NCBI GenBank assembly: GCA_947500775.1
Contig: CANMTD010000008.1
Coordinates: forward strand, 1-64,000
Direction: 5' to 3'
DNA from: an uncultured Paracoccaceae bacterium
GTDB taxonomy: Bacteria; Pseudomonadota; Alphaproteobacteria; Rhodobacterales; Rhodobacteraceae
DNA: 64,000 bases
A program made the translations under genes and the position numbers. Below the pieces are notes generated by a model, which was given only the letters and a program-made list of their open reading frames with translations, was not told where the DNA came from and did no database searches. Shown here in pieces: positions 49,883-58,592 of the stretch; position 1 is the stretch's first letter; each line of letters starts with the position of its first letter.

Positions 49883-51456
49883 AGCCGGCAATTCTGAACT
49901 GCTTCGCTCTGCGCAAACGTCTGCTCTCGCGGATGACGCTTGGTTTCGCCGCCGGGCCGCTGACCGTTCTAACCTTCCCGCCTTTCTCGATTCTCCTTCT
50001 TGTTCCCGTTGCCTATTCTGCGTTGTTTGTCGGTCTTCGCGACCTCTCCTTCGGGCGTGCTTTTCTCGTCGGCTGGGCGTTTGGTCTCGGCCAGTTCGGT
50101 TTCGGGATTTCGTGGATCGCGGAAAGTTTCTACGTCGAACCCGAGCGTTTCGGGGCGCTGGCGACCCCGGCCGTCGCGGGATTGTCCGCAGGTCTCGCGA
50201 TTTTCCCGGCCATTGCCGCCGTGCTCTTCGTCGAAATCGCGCGGCGCGGAGCCATGGGCAGTCTCCTGGCCTGCCTCCTGTTCGCGACCTCCTGGACCGC
50301 GGCCGAGTGGTTGCGCGGTCACGTTCTGACAGGTTTTCCGTGGAACCTCGCCGGCTACGCTCTGGTCGATTACGCCGCCCTTCGCCAGCCCGCCGCCTGG
50401 GTGGGAAGTTATGGGCTAAGCTTTCTCACCGTGTTCGTAGCGGCACTCCCCGGCGCGGCTCTCATGGCGGTCGGGCGACAACGATTGATCATCTCGCTAA
50501 TGCCGCTGGCCGGCATCGTGACGATGTGGGCCGTCGGCACGCTTCGCCTCCAGTCGGATGCACCACAGCCACCGGATGTCGACCTGCGCATCGTTCAGGG
50601 CAACGTTCCCCAAGAGGAGAAATGGGCGCCCGAGAACCGCGAGGCGACCTTCGCGCTCTATCTCGAGCTTTCAACCCAGCCCGGCGATTTCGACGTTCTT
50701 CTCTGGCCGGAAACCGCCTTTCCCGGGTTCCTCGATGAGGATGCCCAGGCGCGGGCCCGCATTGCCGCTGCGCTACCGGACGGCAGCGTGCTGCTAACCG
50801 GAGTGCCGGACCGTGTACTGAGCGAGGATGGCACCCGATATTTCAACACCGTCCAGGCTTTTGACGATACCAATGAGATCCTGACCGGATACGCGAAACA
50901 CCATCTCGTGCCCTTTGGCGAATACGTGCCATTCCGCGGCTGGTTGCCGATCGAGCGGCTGACGGCGGGGCTGGGCGATTTTACGCCCGGACCGGGTCCG
51001 CGCACCCTTGCGCTTCCGGGTATGCCGCTGGTCGCCGTGGCGATCTGCTATGAGATCATTTTCCCGGGCCATGTGGTCGACGACATGTTCCGACCCGACT
51101 GGATTTTTAACGCGACGAACGATTCCTGGTTTGGAACCAGCATCGGACCCGAGCAGCATCTGGCTTCCGCACGTATGCGCGCCGTAGAGGAAGGCCTTCC
51201 TGTCATCCGAGCCGCGAATACGGGCATCTCTGCGGTCATCGACGCGAACGGAGAGATCATTGCGCGGCTCGATACAGGGGAAAGGGGCATCATCGACGCT
51301 GATCTTCCCTCAGCGCAGCCGCCTACGCCATATGCGCTTTTCGGGGACTGGATGTTGCTGGCGCTCATCTTGGCTTCGTGGAGCTGGGCTCTGGCGGCCA
51401 ATGCGACGGCTAACTACCGCCGCATGAGAAAGACCGTCATGCAAAGATGTGGATAG
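49879..51456 (+). CDS. lnt: Apolipoprotein N-acyltransferase Lnt
   Basis: A 525-residue inner-membrane enzyme with about eight helices followed by a nitrilase-type periplasmic domain. The catalytic triad is recognisable as Glu in LLWPETAFPG, Lys in YAKHHLVPFGEYVPF and Cys in VAICYEIIFPG. It adds the third acyl chain to lipoproteins. The GTG start at 49879 overlaps the lspA stop. With lgt at 4383, all three lipoprotein-maturation steps are encoded on this replicon. The 3' end overlaps the convergent L,D-transpeptidase by 20 bases. Confidence 0.93.
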   Translation: MKPAILNCFALRKRLLSRMTLGFAAGPLTVLTFPPFSILLLVPVAYSALFVGLRDLSFGRAFLVGWAFGLGQFGFGISWIAESFYVEPERFGALATPAVAGLSAGLAIFPAIAAVLFVEIARRGAMGSLLACLLFATSWTAAEWLRGHVLTGFPWNLAGYALVDYAALRQPAAWVGSYGLSFLTVFVAALPGAALMAVGRQRLIISLMPLAGIVTMWAVGTLRLQSDAPQPPDVDLRIVQGNVPQEEKWAPENREATFALYLELSTQPGDFDVLLWPETAFPGFLDEDAQARARIAAALPDGSVLLTGVPDRVLSEDGTRYFNTVQAFDDTNEILTGYAKHHLVPFGEYVPFRGWLPIERLTAGLGDFTPGPGPRTLALPGMPLVAVAICYEIIFPGHVVDDMFRPDWIFNATNDSWFGTSIGPEQHLASARMRAVEEGLPVIRAANTGISAVIDANGEIIARLDTGERGIIDADLPSAQPPTPYALFGDWMLLALILASWSWALAANATANYRRMRKTVMQRCG

Positions 51457-51949
51457 GCGTTCCGTCCTTCACCATTGCATAGATGTCCTCGATCTGCCGA
51501 TCTGTGACTGCGATGCAGCCAGCTGTCCAGTCGCGGATGTCCGTCGGGTCGATGCCGGGGCGTGGACCACCATGGATGAAGATGTCGCCGCCGGGGGAAA
51601 GGCCCTGCGCTGCGGCAAAGGCGATGTCGGCCTCATTTGGATAAGAGATGCCAACTGAAAGATGATACGTACTTTCAGGGTTGCGCTTATCGACTATGTA
51701 GGTGCCCTCCGGGGTCCGACCGTCTCCCTCGAATTGCTTGTGACCCTGAGGAGCGAAGCCCAGCCCGATCGGATAGGTTTGCAGCACGCGATCGGATCCG
51801 TCGAGAACAAGCAAACGCTGTCCCTTGTAGAGCCGAAGTCGCGTCACTTCGGGTCCGTCATAGCTGCGGAACTTGCCGGCACAGCCCGACAAAAAGGCCG
51901 CTAAGCCACCCAACAGGACGGCGCGGCGGGGAAATCGGATGGTTTTCAC
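51437..51949 (-). CDS. L,D-transpeptidase family protein, lipoprotein-type
   Basis: A 170-residue protein with a lipobox signal (LLGGLAAFLSGCAGK), so it is a lipoprotein and a likely client of the Lgt/LspA/Lnt enzymes. The YkuD core has IFIHGGPRPG and DWTAGCIAVTDRQIEDIY: His and nucleophilic Cys are present, and the residue two after the Cys is alanine-valine rather than arginine. The DWTAGCIAVT form is typical of a separate branch of L,D-transpeptidase-fold proteins, including amidases that remove lipoproteins from peptidoglycan (inference). It converges with lnt, with the 3' ends overlapping by 20 bases. Confidence 0.86.
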   Translation of the reverse strand: MKTIRFPRRAVLLGGLAAFLSGCAGKFRSYDGPEVTRLRLYKGQRLLVLDGSDRVLQTYPIGLGFAPQGHKQFEGDGRTPEGTYIVDKRNPESTYHLSVGISYPNEADIAFAAAQGLSPGGDIFIHGGPRPGIDPTDIRDWTAGCIAVTDRQIEDIYAMVKDGTPIHIFA

Positions 51950-52012
51950 TGCTCGATGCCTCTTTCGTGAGGTCTGATATGGAAATAATGTTACCTTGCA
52001 AATGCCGCGTGA

Positions 52013-54367
52013 TCAATGTCCGTGGGCAAGCGCGGCCTTTGCGATCTGTGGCCCAACCTGCTCGCCACCGGACGGCGGTGCCTTGGCCTCTTGGCTGTTG
52101 AGCAGGCGCAGGGCGTTCGCCACCACCAGCAATGACACACCCACGTCGGCTGCAATAGCGCCCCACATCGATGCCATTCCGAACGCGGTAGCGACAACGA
52201 AAACTCCCTTGGTCGCCAAGGAAATACCGATGTTCTGATGGATAATCGACATTGTCCGGCGCGAATGACCGATCAGCCAAGGCACCTTGCCGAGGTCGTC
52301 GGTCATAAGGGCAATGTCCGCCGTCTCGATTGCCGCGTCAGAACCAACCGCACCCATCGCGATGGCATAATGCGCGCGCGCCATTGCGGGTGCATCGTTC
52401 ACCCCGTCGCCGATCATGGCAACCATGTCATGAGTTTTGACCAGTTCTTCGATGGCTGTCACCTTGTCTTCGGGCAGAAGCTCAGCGCGCACCTCGTCGA
52501 TACCGACCTCGGCGGCAACGGCGCGCGCTGTTCGCTCGTTGTCACCGGTCAGCATAACGATGGTTTTCACGCCTTGCGCGTGAAGTTGCGCCACGATGCC
52601 CTTGGCATCAGGGCGGATGCGATCGCGCAGTTCAAGAATGCCCGTCACGCCGGATTCATCGCCGACAGCGACAAGGGTGCTGCCGGCGCCTTCGATCCGC
52701 TCCCGCAGATCCTTCGGAATGGCGTCGCCGAAACCCTTCTCCTCGGCAAACCGGTCCGACCCCAGCCAGATGGACCGTCCGTCGGTGCGTCCTTCAAGTC
52801 CCCTGCCGGGAATGGTGCGGGTATCCTCTGCGGCGGACACCTTGACGCCGTCGGCCTCCGCCCGCGCGAGAATGGCACGCGCCAAAGGGTGCGACGAACG
52901 TGCCTCCAGCCCTGCGGCGAGGGTCATCAGATCTTGTGCTGAAGCCCCGCCCAGCGGGTGCACCGCCGCCACTTCCGGCTGACCCATGGTGATTGTGCCG
53001 GTCTTGTCCATGGCCAGCGCCGTGGTCCTGCCCGGCGCCTCTACATAGGCACCGCCCTTGATGAGGACGCCCGCCCGCGCCGAAGCGGTGAGCGCTGCGA
53101 CGATGGAGACAGGGGTCGAGATGACCAGAGCGCATGGGCAAGCGATCACCAGCAGCACGAGGGCATTGTAGAACCAGTAATCCCAGGCTCCGCCGAAGAT
53201 AAGCGGCGGCAGTAGCGCAATTGCGACGGCGAGAGCCATGACGATAGGCGTGTAGATGCGGGCGAACTTTGCCACCCACTGTTCCACCGGCGCGCGGCGG
53301 GCATGGGCGTCGCCGACCATGCGGATGATCTTGGCCAAGACGGTATCCGAGGCGACCTTCGTGGCGCGCACAGTTAGTGTACCTTCGCCGTTGATCGTGC
53401 CCGCATAGACCTCGTCTCCGGCCTCTTTGGGTATCAAGGCACTTTCGCCGGTGATCGGCGCCTGGTCGACCGCGCCCGCGCCACCCGTCACCTCGCCGTC
53501 GAGCGGGATACGGTCGCCACCGCGTACAATAAAGCTTGAGCCTACGGCGACTTGCACCGCCGGCATGTCGGTCTCGCTTCCGTCATCGTGGATCACGCGC
53601 GCCGTAGGTGGCGCAAGATCCAGGAGCGCCGACACAGCGTTCCGCGCGCGCCCAACGCTCCAGCTTTCGAGAAAGAGGGACAGCGAAAAGAAAAAAGCCA
53701 CTGTCGCTGCCTCGAAGAATTCACCGAGCCCGATGGCTCCGGCGACTGCGACAACCATCAGCAGGTTCATGTCGGGCGACAGCCGACGTGCGGACGACCA
53801 TGCCTTCGGTGCCACAAGCCAAACGCCGAATAGGATAGCAACTGCAAAAAGCCCTGCCTCGGCCAGCGGCATCGGCGCTTCGCCGTGCCCCGCGAAGAGG
53901 CCGAGCGCCCCCCCCATACCGGTCTCGACGATGTGCCAGAGAAAACCCGCCGCCCAGAAGCCGCCGCTGAGAGCCGTAAACAGCCGCTGTCGTGCAAGAT
54001 GGGCCGCTTGGTCGACCGACGCGTTCTCGGCATTCCACGGCTTCGCCGTCATGCCGGTGCTCGCGACAAGTTCCGCAACTTCGTCGTCCGATACACTCTT
54101 TGCGCTGTCGAGAATGGTCATCCTCCCGTTGATTACATCGAACGCGAGATGCTCGGCCCCGCCGATCTGCGGGCCGATTACCTTATTCAAGATCGCGACC
54201 TCCTCGGCGCAATCGAGGCCAGACACCTGAAAACTGCGCCCGCCGGTTGGCGCGGGAGTCGTCGGTGCGATGTCGCCGCACTTTCCGGCGCTACCACAGC
54301 AACTGCCGCCGCTTGCCTGGGCGTCTTCGGCGTGATCGTGATCGTGGCGGTGGGTGTCGGACGGCAT
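52013..54367 (-). CDS. zntA-like: Zn/Cd/Pb-exporting P1B-2 ATPase
   Basis: A 784-residue pump. The N-terminus is His/Cys-rich (THRHDHDHAED, GGSCCGSAGKCGD), then an HMA-like domain with GLDCAEEVAILN, where the second cysteine of CxxC is replaced by glutamate. The core has [38 protein letters not shown] and [10 protein letters not shown], plus a C-terminal DVGVSLLVVANALRLL with the aspartate typical of P1B-2 pumps. It exports Zn2+, Cd2+ or Pb2+ from the cytoplasm. It is under a CadR/PbrR-type promoter. The ATG is at 54367. Confidence 0.93.
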   Translation of the reverse strand: MPSDTHRHDHDHAEDAQASGGSCCGSAGKCGDIAPTTPAPTGGRSFQVSGLDCAEEVAILNKVIGPQIGGAEHLAFDVINGRMTILDSAKSVSDDEVAELVASTGMTAKPWNAENASVDQAAHLARQRLFTALSGGFWAAGFLWHIVETGMGGALGLFAGHGEAPMPLAEAGLFAVAILFGVWLVAPKAWSSARRLSPDMNLLMVVAVAGAIGLGEFFEAATVAFFFSLSLFLESWSVGRARNAVSALLDLAPPTARVIHDDGSETDMPAVQVAVGSSFIVRGGDRIPLDGEVTGGAGAVDQAPITGESALIPKEAGDEVYAGTINGEGTLTVRATKVASDTVLAKIIRMVGDAHARRAPVEQWVAKFARIYTPIVMALAVAIALLPPLIFGGAWDYWFYNALVLLVIACPCALVISTPVSIVAALTASARAGVLIKGGAYVEAPGRTTALAMDKTGTITMGQPEVAAVHPLGGASAQDLMTLAAGLEARSSHPLARAILARAEADGVKVSAAEDTRTIPGRGLEGRTDGRSIWLGSDRFAEEKGFGDAIPKDLRERIEGAGSTLVAVGDESGVTGILELRDRIRPDAKGIVAQLHAQGVKTIVMLTGDNERTARAVAAEVGIDEVRAELLPEDKVTAIEELVKTHDMVAMIGDGVNDAPAMARAHYAIAMGAVGSDAAIETADIALMTDDLGKVPWLIGHSRRTMSIIHQNIGISLATKGVFVVATAFGMASMWGAIAADVGVSLLVVANALRLLNSQEAKAPPSGGEQVGPQIAKAALAHGH

Positions 54368-54399
54368 GAACGGACCTCTGGATTCGGGTGCTTTGTCAT

Positions 54400-54430
54400 G
54401 ACATAGCCCCTACAGTAGCTAGAGCTTCAA
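54400..54430 (-). promoter_or_regulatory. CadR/PbrR/ZntR-type promoter of the Zn/Cd/Pb ATPase
   Basis: On the minus strand: TTGAAG (54430-54425), a 19-bp spacer CTCTAGCTACTGTAGGGGC, then TATGTC (54405-54400). Confidence 0.85.
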
Positions 54431-54549
54431 GAGAAAAGTTCGGTGGTATTTCCGTTTGTTTTCTTGCTAGACGGTCCGACGACAGCCTCAATCACGGCGT
54501 GAGGCATAAAAAGCCGATACGAAGAAAAACAGAAAAGAAAGGAAACTCG

Positions 54550-54834
54550 ATGCAGGTTTTGATGCTGAAGCAAAAAATGATGGTTGCGGTGGCGCTTTTG
54601 CTCACGACAGGATGCGCCATCCAGCCGACAGGGCCGGACGACACGGCAGACCAGACGGGCAACGTTCCCGAAGCCGTGGTTGCGATGGCTGCTCCGGATC
54701 AGGATGTTGCAACCGCGCGCCTCGTGCCGGAAGACGGCTGCTATTGGTACGAACACAGCGGGCCGGTCGAAACGACGCTGCTGCCGTTGCGCACGGCGAA
54801 CGGTAATCCGATCTGCGTGGCACGCGAAGCTTGA
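54550..54834 (+). CDS. Small putative lipoprotein, unrecognised
   Basis: A 94-residue protein with signal MLKQKMMVAVALLLTTGCAI and a lipobox TTGC. The mature part holds VAMAAPDQDVATARLVPEDGCYWYEHSGPVETTLLPL (shown in part), with a disulfide-capable DGCYWY and a later ICVA. AGAAAGGAAAC precedes the ATG at 54550; the ORF upstream covers the ATPase promoter region and is rejected. It is divergent from the ATPase and convergent with an L,D-transpeptidase. Family not recognised. Confidence 0.6.
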   Translation: MQVLMLKQKMMVAVALLLTTGCAIQPTGPDDTADQTGNVPEAVVAMAAPDQDVATARLVPEDGCYWYEHSGPVETTLLPLRTANGNPICVAREA

Positions 54835-54882
54835 GGACGCGTCAGACGTTGCATCAACGCGCCTCAGACCTACGCACCACAC

Positions 54883-55545
54883 TCAACTTCGCGCGGTGAC
54901 ACTGTCCTCCGCTGAGTACAAATGTGCCGTCGATTCGATCTCAACGTTGGGATAAAGTTCGTTAATGTGAGCCATGACCATCCGCACGCAACCCGAACTG
55001 GCTCGACCGCCGATACTTCTCGGATAGGGCGTGCCGTGTATTCGAAGATAAGTGTCGCGGCCTCCGACGTACAGATAGATGGCTCGTGATCCCAAAGCGT
55101 TTTCGGGGCCGGGTTCCATCCCGTCGGCCCATCGTGCGTTTTCCGGATCCCGCTCGATCATGTTCTGGGTCGGTGTCCAATGCGGCCACCTCACCTTGCG
55201 TTTGATCGTGTAGACCCCAGGCTCGTATAGGTTGCCCCGGGCAATGGCCACACCGTAGCGCATTGCGGTCCCGCTCTCCTCGATATGATAGAGATACCGC
55301 GCGACCGCATCGACATGGATGTCTCCTGGCACGAGCCCGGGTTTCGCAATCACGCGTTGGGGCAAAAAGCGCGGGTGTAGGCCCCAAGGGTTTGACGCGG
55401 CCGGATCGAATCCGGGCGGCGTGACTTGCGCGTCCCATTCAGCCTTCTGTGCCTCGGTGGGCCAGGTATCGGCCAACAGGGGGCTGGAAACAGACGCGGA
55501 GAATAGCGCCGTTGTTGTTTGAATGAAGTGTCGTCTTGTCAGCAT
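54883..55545 (-). CDS. L,D-transpeptidase (YkuD/ErfK type), CadR/PbrR-controlled copy
   Basis: A 220-residue exported enzyme, signal MLTRRHFIQTTTALFSASVSS, with YLRIHGTPYPRSIG and SSGCVRM, so the His-Cys-Arg set is complete. It is a close paralogue of the protein at 7588-8253 in the copper block; whole segments agree (GDIHVDAVARYLYHIEE, WTPTQNMIERDPE, ALGSRA, SAEDSVTARS). I start at the ATG at 55545, where the signal begins; the ORF start at 55599 is at the predicted transcription start. The CadR/PbrR-type promoter lies about 60 bases upstream. Confidence 0.92.
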   Translation of the reverse strand: MLTRRHFIQTTTALFSASVSSPLLADTWPTEAQKAEWDAQVTPPGFDPAASNPWGLHPRFLPQRVIAKPGLVPGDIHVDAVARYLYHIEESGTAMRYGVAIARGNLYEPGVYTIKRKVRWPHWTPTQNMIERDPENARWADGMEPGPENALGSRAIYLYVGGRDTYLRIHGTPYPRSIGGRASSGCVRMVMAHINELYPNVEIESTAHLYSAEDSVTARS

Positions 55546-55605
55546 GTCGTACCCTTTCGGTTCCCACCAGAATCTATGGCAAGAACGGTATCTGTTCACT
55601 TTGAT

Positions 55606-55636
55606 TAGATAGGACTTCTAGTGGCTAGAGGTTCAA
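55606..55636 (-). promoter_or_regulatory. CadR/PbrR/ZntR-type promoter of the L,D-transpeptidase
   Basis: On the minus strand: TTGAAC (55636-55631), a 19-bp spacer CTCTAGCCACTAGAAGTCC, then TATCTA (55611-55606). A MerR remnant starts 13 bases away in the other direction, so this was once a regulator-target divergent pair. Confidence 0.88.
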
Positions 55637-55648
55637 GGACATATTTTC

Positions 55649-55780
55649 GTGAAAACACACGATCCTTGTGATCCGCAATTTACCATCCGCTACTACGAAA
55701 AGATCGGCGCGCCGCCCAGCCTGACCCGGCCTGTTCCCGAGACCACGGTTGCTGCAGAGTCAGATCCTGTCGAAGCTGGC
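55649..55780 (+). pseudogene. MerR-family regulator remnant
   Basis: A short frame whose residues 10-22 read QFTIRYYEKIGAP, the diagnostic N-terminal line of MerR proteins (TIRYYEKIGLLP), after which the similarity fades into a non-MerR sequence. It is divergent from the CadR/PbrR-type promoter at 55606, exactly where the cognate regulator would be. The regulator has decayed, leaving its operator to be read by the MerR protein at 43367 or a chromosomal one. Confidence 0.65.
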
Positions 55781-56123
55781 TATGGAGGAAGGCCATATCG
55801 CCCGCTTCGCCTGAGCAGCGAACGGCAGTGTGGTGAACTTTGACTTGCACGGTGACGGGGGCAGGCAAAGCAGCAACGACAAACAGGGCCGCGCAGTGTC
55901 CAAAATACCGGGCGTCTTGCTCGCCGCCTTCACCAGTCATCATAGATGGTGAAGGCACAACCGCACGGAAGCGCCGGCCACAGCGGCCTTGCGCACTGGC
56001 GAGGAGTATCTCCAAATTCGAGCACCTTGATTGCCAAGGTTCCGGCGGGCTTTGCCTCCTCCTACCGGAACTTTGGCCGACTGGCACGCACCCGTCAGGA
56101 TACCGAGCGATGACGCTCATCTC
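55781..56123. other. Intergenic stretch, nothing recognised
   Basis: About 340 bases between the MerR remnant and the DUF1612 gene. ORFs on both strands here lack recognisable motifs and look like chance frames. It marks the border between the metal island and the plasmid backbone and may contain decayed mobile DNA. Confidence 0.4.
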
Positions 56124-57203
56124 TTAGGTCGTGGTGCGCCACATCCGGAACCGGCCCTGCCCGGTCACTTCGCAGATCAAACCCCGCGCTTCCATCCAGA
56201 CGAGGTTGCGCTGGACGGCGGCGCGGCTGGCACCGGTCAGGGTCTCGGCCATTGGGGCGGAGACGAGGGGCCATTCGGCCAGCACGGCGCGCAATGCTGG
56301 TGGTGTCTTGCCAGAGAGCGGGGCCATCATGGTTTCCGCCCGCGCTGACCATGCCTGGATATCGTCGAGGTGCCGCATCGCGGTCAGGCATGCTGTTTCC
56401 ATTCCCTCGAGCCAACGCTCCAAGCGCTCAGCTGGTGGGCCACTGGCGCGCAGCCCCCCTGCCCCGCGCATAGCCAGAGGCGCAAAGATGGCCCCTCCAT
56501 TCGAATTCGGGCCTTCGCTGGCGGCAATGCGTGCGGCGGTAACCGCCGCTTCCATCCGGTCGCCCTGTTGCCCGAGGCCCGCAAGGCTCCAGAGGTGAAG
56601 CCCCATGCAGGCGCGTGTGATCGGGTGCAGGTCGACGGCTTGCGCCATCAGGTCAAGCCAACCGCCCGCGCGATCCGCAAAGGTTTCGGCTTCACCTGCT
56701 ATGTTTTCGGGGTCACGGCGATCGAGGAAGGCGGACAGGTCCACCTCTGGGCCGGGACCGCCTGTTAGACGCCGCACTGCCCATCCGACACGCGCGAGCG
56801 CTGCAGTGTTGTCCTGCACGCCGGACAGGCGCATGGATATCCAGAGCGCCAGCCGATCCGGGCCAATACGGTCACCCACAAACCAGCTGAGGTCTGCCGC
56901 CTCCATCAGCGCGAGCCTGTGCCGCCAGCCTTTCGGGCCACGGCGCAGCCGGTCATCCAACGCGCCGATCCGACCAGCCACACGGGCGAGACGCGCGGCA
57001 TTAACCGCCTCTGCCTTCCGCCAATCGTCGAGGACTGCGGTTTCACGCAGCTCTGCTCTCGGTCCGGGCAGCAGATAATCCGGCTCCACTTCCATCGGAC
57101 CGGGCAGGAACCACAGGTCGTCCTCAGACGTCTCTTCAAGCCCCTCCGAATCCACTAGAGGATCGTCAAAACTATCATAATGTGTAGATACTTGAGGCTT
57201 CAT
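56124..57203 (-). CDS. DUF1612 / RHE_PE00001-type protein with C-terminal HTH
   Basis: A 359-residue soluble protein. The long helical central region (about 60-300) includes DDLWFLPGPMEVEPDYLLPGPR near the N-terminus (in part) and GWRHRLALMEAADLSWFVGDRIGPDRLALWISMRL (cited as residues 92-126). The C-terminus looks like a helix-turn-helix, MAETLTGASRAAVQRNLVWMEARGL. Such proteins are widespread on alphaproteobacterial plasmids, often beside Fic-type or replication genes; their function is unknown. I prefer the ATG at 57203 over the GTG at 57221. Confidence 0.75.
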   Translation of the reverse strand: MKPQVSTHYDSFDDPLVDSEGLEETSEDDLWFLPGPMEVEPDYLLPGPRAELRETAVLDDWRKAEAVNAARLARVAGRIGALDDRLRRGPKGWRHRLALMEAADLSWFVGDRIGPDRLALWISMRLSGVQDNTAALARVGWAVRRLTGGPGPEVDLSAFLDRRDPENIAGEAETFADRAGGWLDLMAQAVDLHPITRACMGLHLWSLAGLGQQGDRMEAAVTAARIAASEGPNSNGGAIFAPLAMRGAGGLRASGPPAERLERWLEGMETACLTAMRHLDDIQAWSARAETMMAPLSGKTPPALRAVLAEWPLVSAPMAETLTGASRAAVQRNLVWMEARGLICEVTGQGRFRMWRTTT

Positions 57204-57429
57204 ATGTGCAAAATACGGCACTTTTGCATTTTACCCAAGTGTTTTGTCAGGGTGCGCCCACACACCTTATATAGCACGTGCGCGCGGTGGTCTGCGAGAT
57301 CTCTCTGATCACGCTCAGCGTATGGAATCCAAGGGGTTTTTGATGAGCAGCACCACAGAGAGAGCGGTTGCATTCGTTTACAAACGGTCGTTTAGTAACG
57401 GTATATGAAATTGCAAACGGCCGATTTTC

Positions 57430-58338
57430 ATGCCCCTGATAGGCTATGCGCGCGTATCCACAGAGGATCAGACCCCCCTGCCCCAGTCTGAGGCCCTGCA
57501 AACTGCGGGATGCGTCGAGATCTTCGAAGAGCACGCCTCAGGCGGCAATCGTGCCCGGCCGGTGCTTGCCCGCTTGCTGGAGCGCATTAGCAAGGGCGAC
57601 ACGCTGGTTGTCGTACGGATCGACCGGCTCGCACGGTCTCTGTCGCACCTTCTCGAGGTGATCGAACGGTTGGAGGCCAAGGGGGCGTTCTTTCGTTCCA
57701 TTCAGGACCCGATCGACACCGGATCCCCGCAAGGCAAGTTCACGCTGCAGGTTCTGGGCGCCGCGGCCGAGTTCGAGCGGGCGCTGATCCGGGAACGTAC
57801 CAAAGCAGGGCTGGCGAGCGCCCGTACCAAGGGCCGGGTCGGCGGGAACCCTGGACTGCGGGCCAAAGACCCTGCTGCTCTTCGCAAAGTACGGCTGGCG
57901 CGACAAGACGGCTACATGGAGCGTCTGAACGAGACGGCACAAGATTGGGTGCCCCATGTGCGCCGGTTGCGACCCGACTTGGCCTGGGAAGACGTGGTGC
58001 GCATCATCAACGGCCCCTTGCCCGAGGCGCGTCGCTGGACCCAAAGCCGTCTCTTGCGCGCTGTGAAGGCCTATGTCGGCGACGGCTTCCTGCCGGCCGA
58101 GGTGCTAGCCCGCGCCGGGCGCCGCGAAACCGACGACCGTCTGCCCGCCATCGTCGCCGGCATCAAGGGCGCGGACCCCGACATCACGCTTCAGGCGATC
58201 TGCACCCGGCTGGAAGCGATGCGCGAACGCACGCCTCGTGGCCGAACAAGATGGCAGCCGTCTTCGGTGAAAATGCTGTTGGAGCGGGCGGAACGACTTG
58301 GCCTCATGCCGTACGAATCGAGCCAAAATCAGATGTAG
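57430..58338 (+). CDS. Serine recombinase (resolvase/invertase)
   Basis: A 302-residue recombinase. The catalytic domain begins MPLIGYARVSTEDQ, with the nucleophilic serine at residue 10, followed by VVRIDRLARSLSHLLEV and FERALIRERTKAGLASARTKGRVGG, both with conserved arginines. The C-terminal extension (about 190-302) replaces the small HTH of ordinary resolvases and is not a known DNA-binding domain, so it is longer than the 180-200 residues of Tn3-type resolvases. It sits upstream of repA. It probably resolves plasmid multimers or drives an inversion. Confidence 0.88.
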   Translation: MPLIGYARVSTEDQTPLPQSEALQTAGCVEIFEEHASGGNRARPVLARLLERISKGDTLVVVRIDRLARSLSHLLEVIERLEAKGAFFRSIQDPIDTGSPQGKFTLQVLGAAAEFERALIRERTKAGLASARTKGRVGGNPGLRAKDPAALRKVRLARQDGYMERLNETAQDWVPHVRRLRPDLAWEDVVRIINGPLPEARRWTQSRLLRAVKAYVGDGFLPAEVLARAGRRETDDRLPAIVAGIKGADPDITLQAICTRLEAMRERTPRGRTRWQPSSVKMLLERAERLGLMPYESSQNQM

Positions 58339-58512
58339 CTTCTGACCCGAATCCAAAAAATTTCACCGGGAGAAAACTCCGCAGGAGGCAGAAAGTGCCA
58401 TTAGTTGCTTGGGGTTAGCTGCTAATATGCCAACTCAACAGAGTAGCGGCTCGATTTGGTTAGATCTGCATTTAATATATCTATATCAATGACTTGCTGA
58501 GTTTTTTACACG

Positions 58513-58532
58513 ACAACACCTATAGGTGTTGT
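58513..58532. repeat. Perfect 20-bp palindrome, candidate parS or operator
   Basis: ACAACACCTATAGGTGTTGT is exactly self-complementary. It is located 148 bases before repA. In repABC plasmids centromere-like sites are short palindromes near the operon; a RepA-type or ParB-type binding role is possible. Confidence 0.6.
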
Positions 58533-58592
58533 GGATAACTTTCACACTACATTTAGATTCTTCTTGCCGGACTCACTGGATCGTGGCATTCC

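Noticed and set aside
55680-56120. 146-codon minus-strand ORF beside the MerR remnant
   Set aside because: It runs antisense to the MerR remnant and has no coherent domain, signal peptide or ribosome site.
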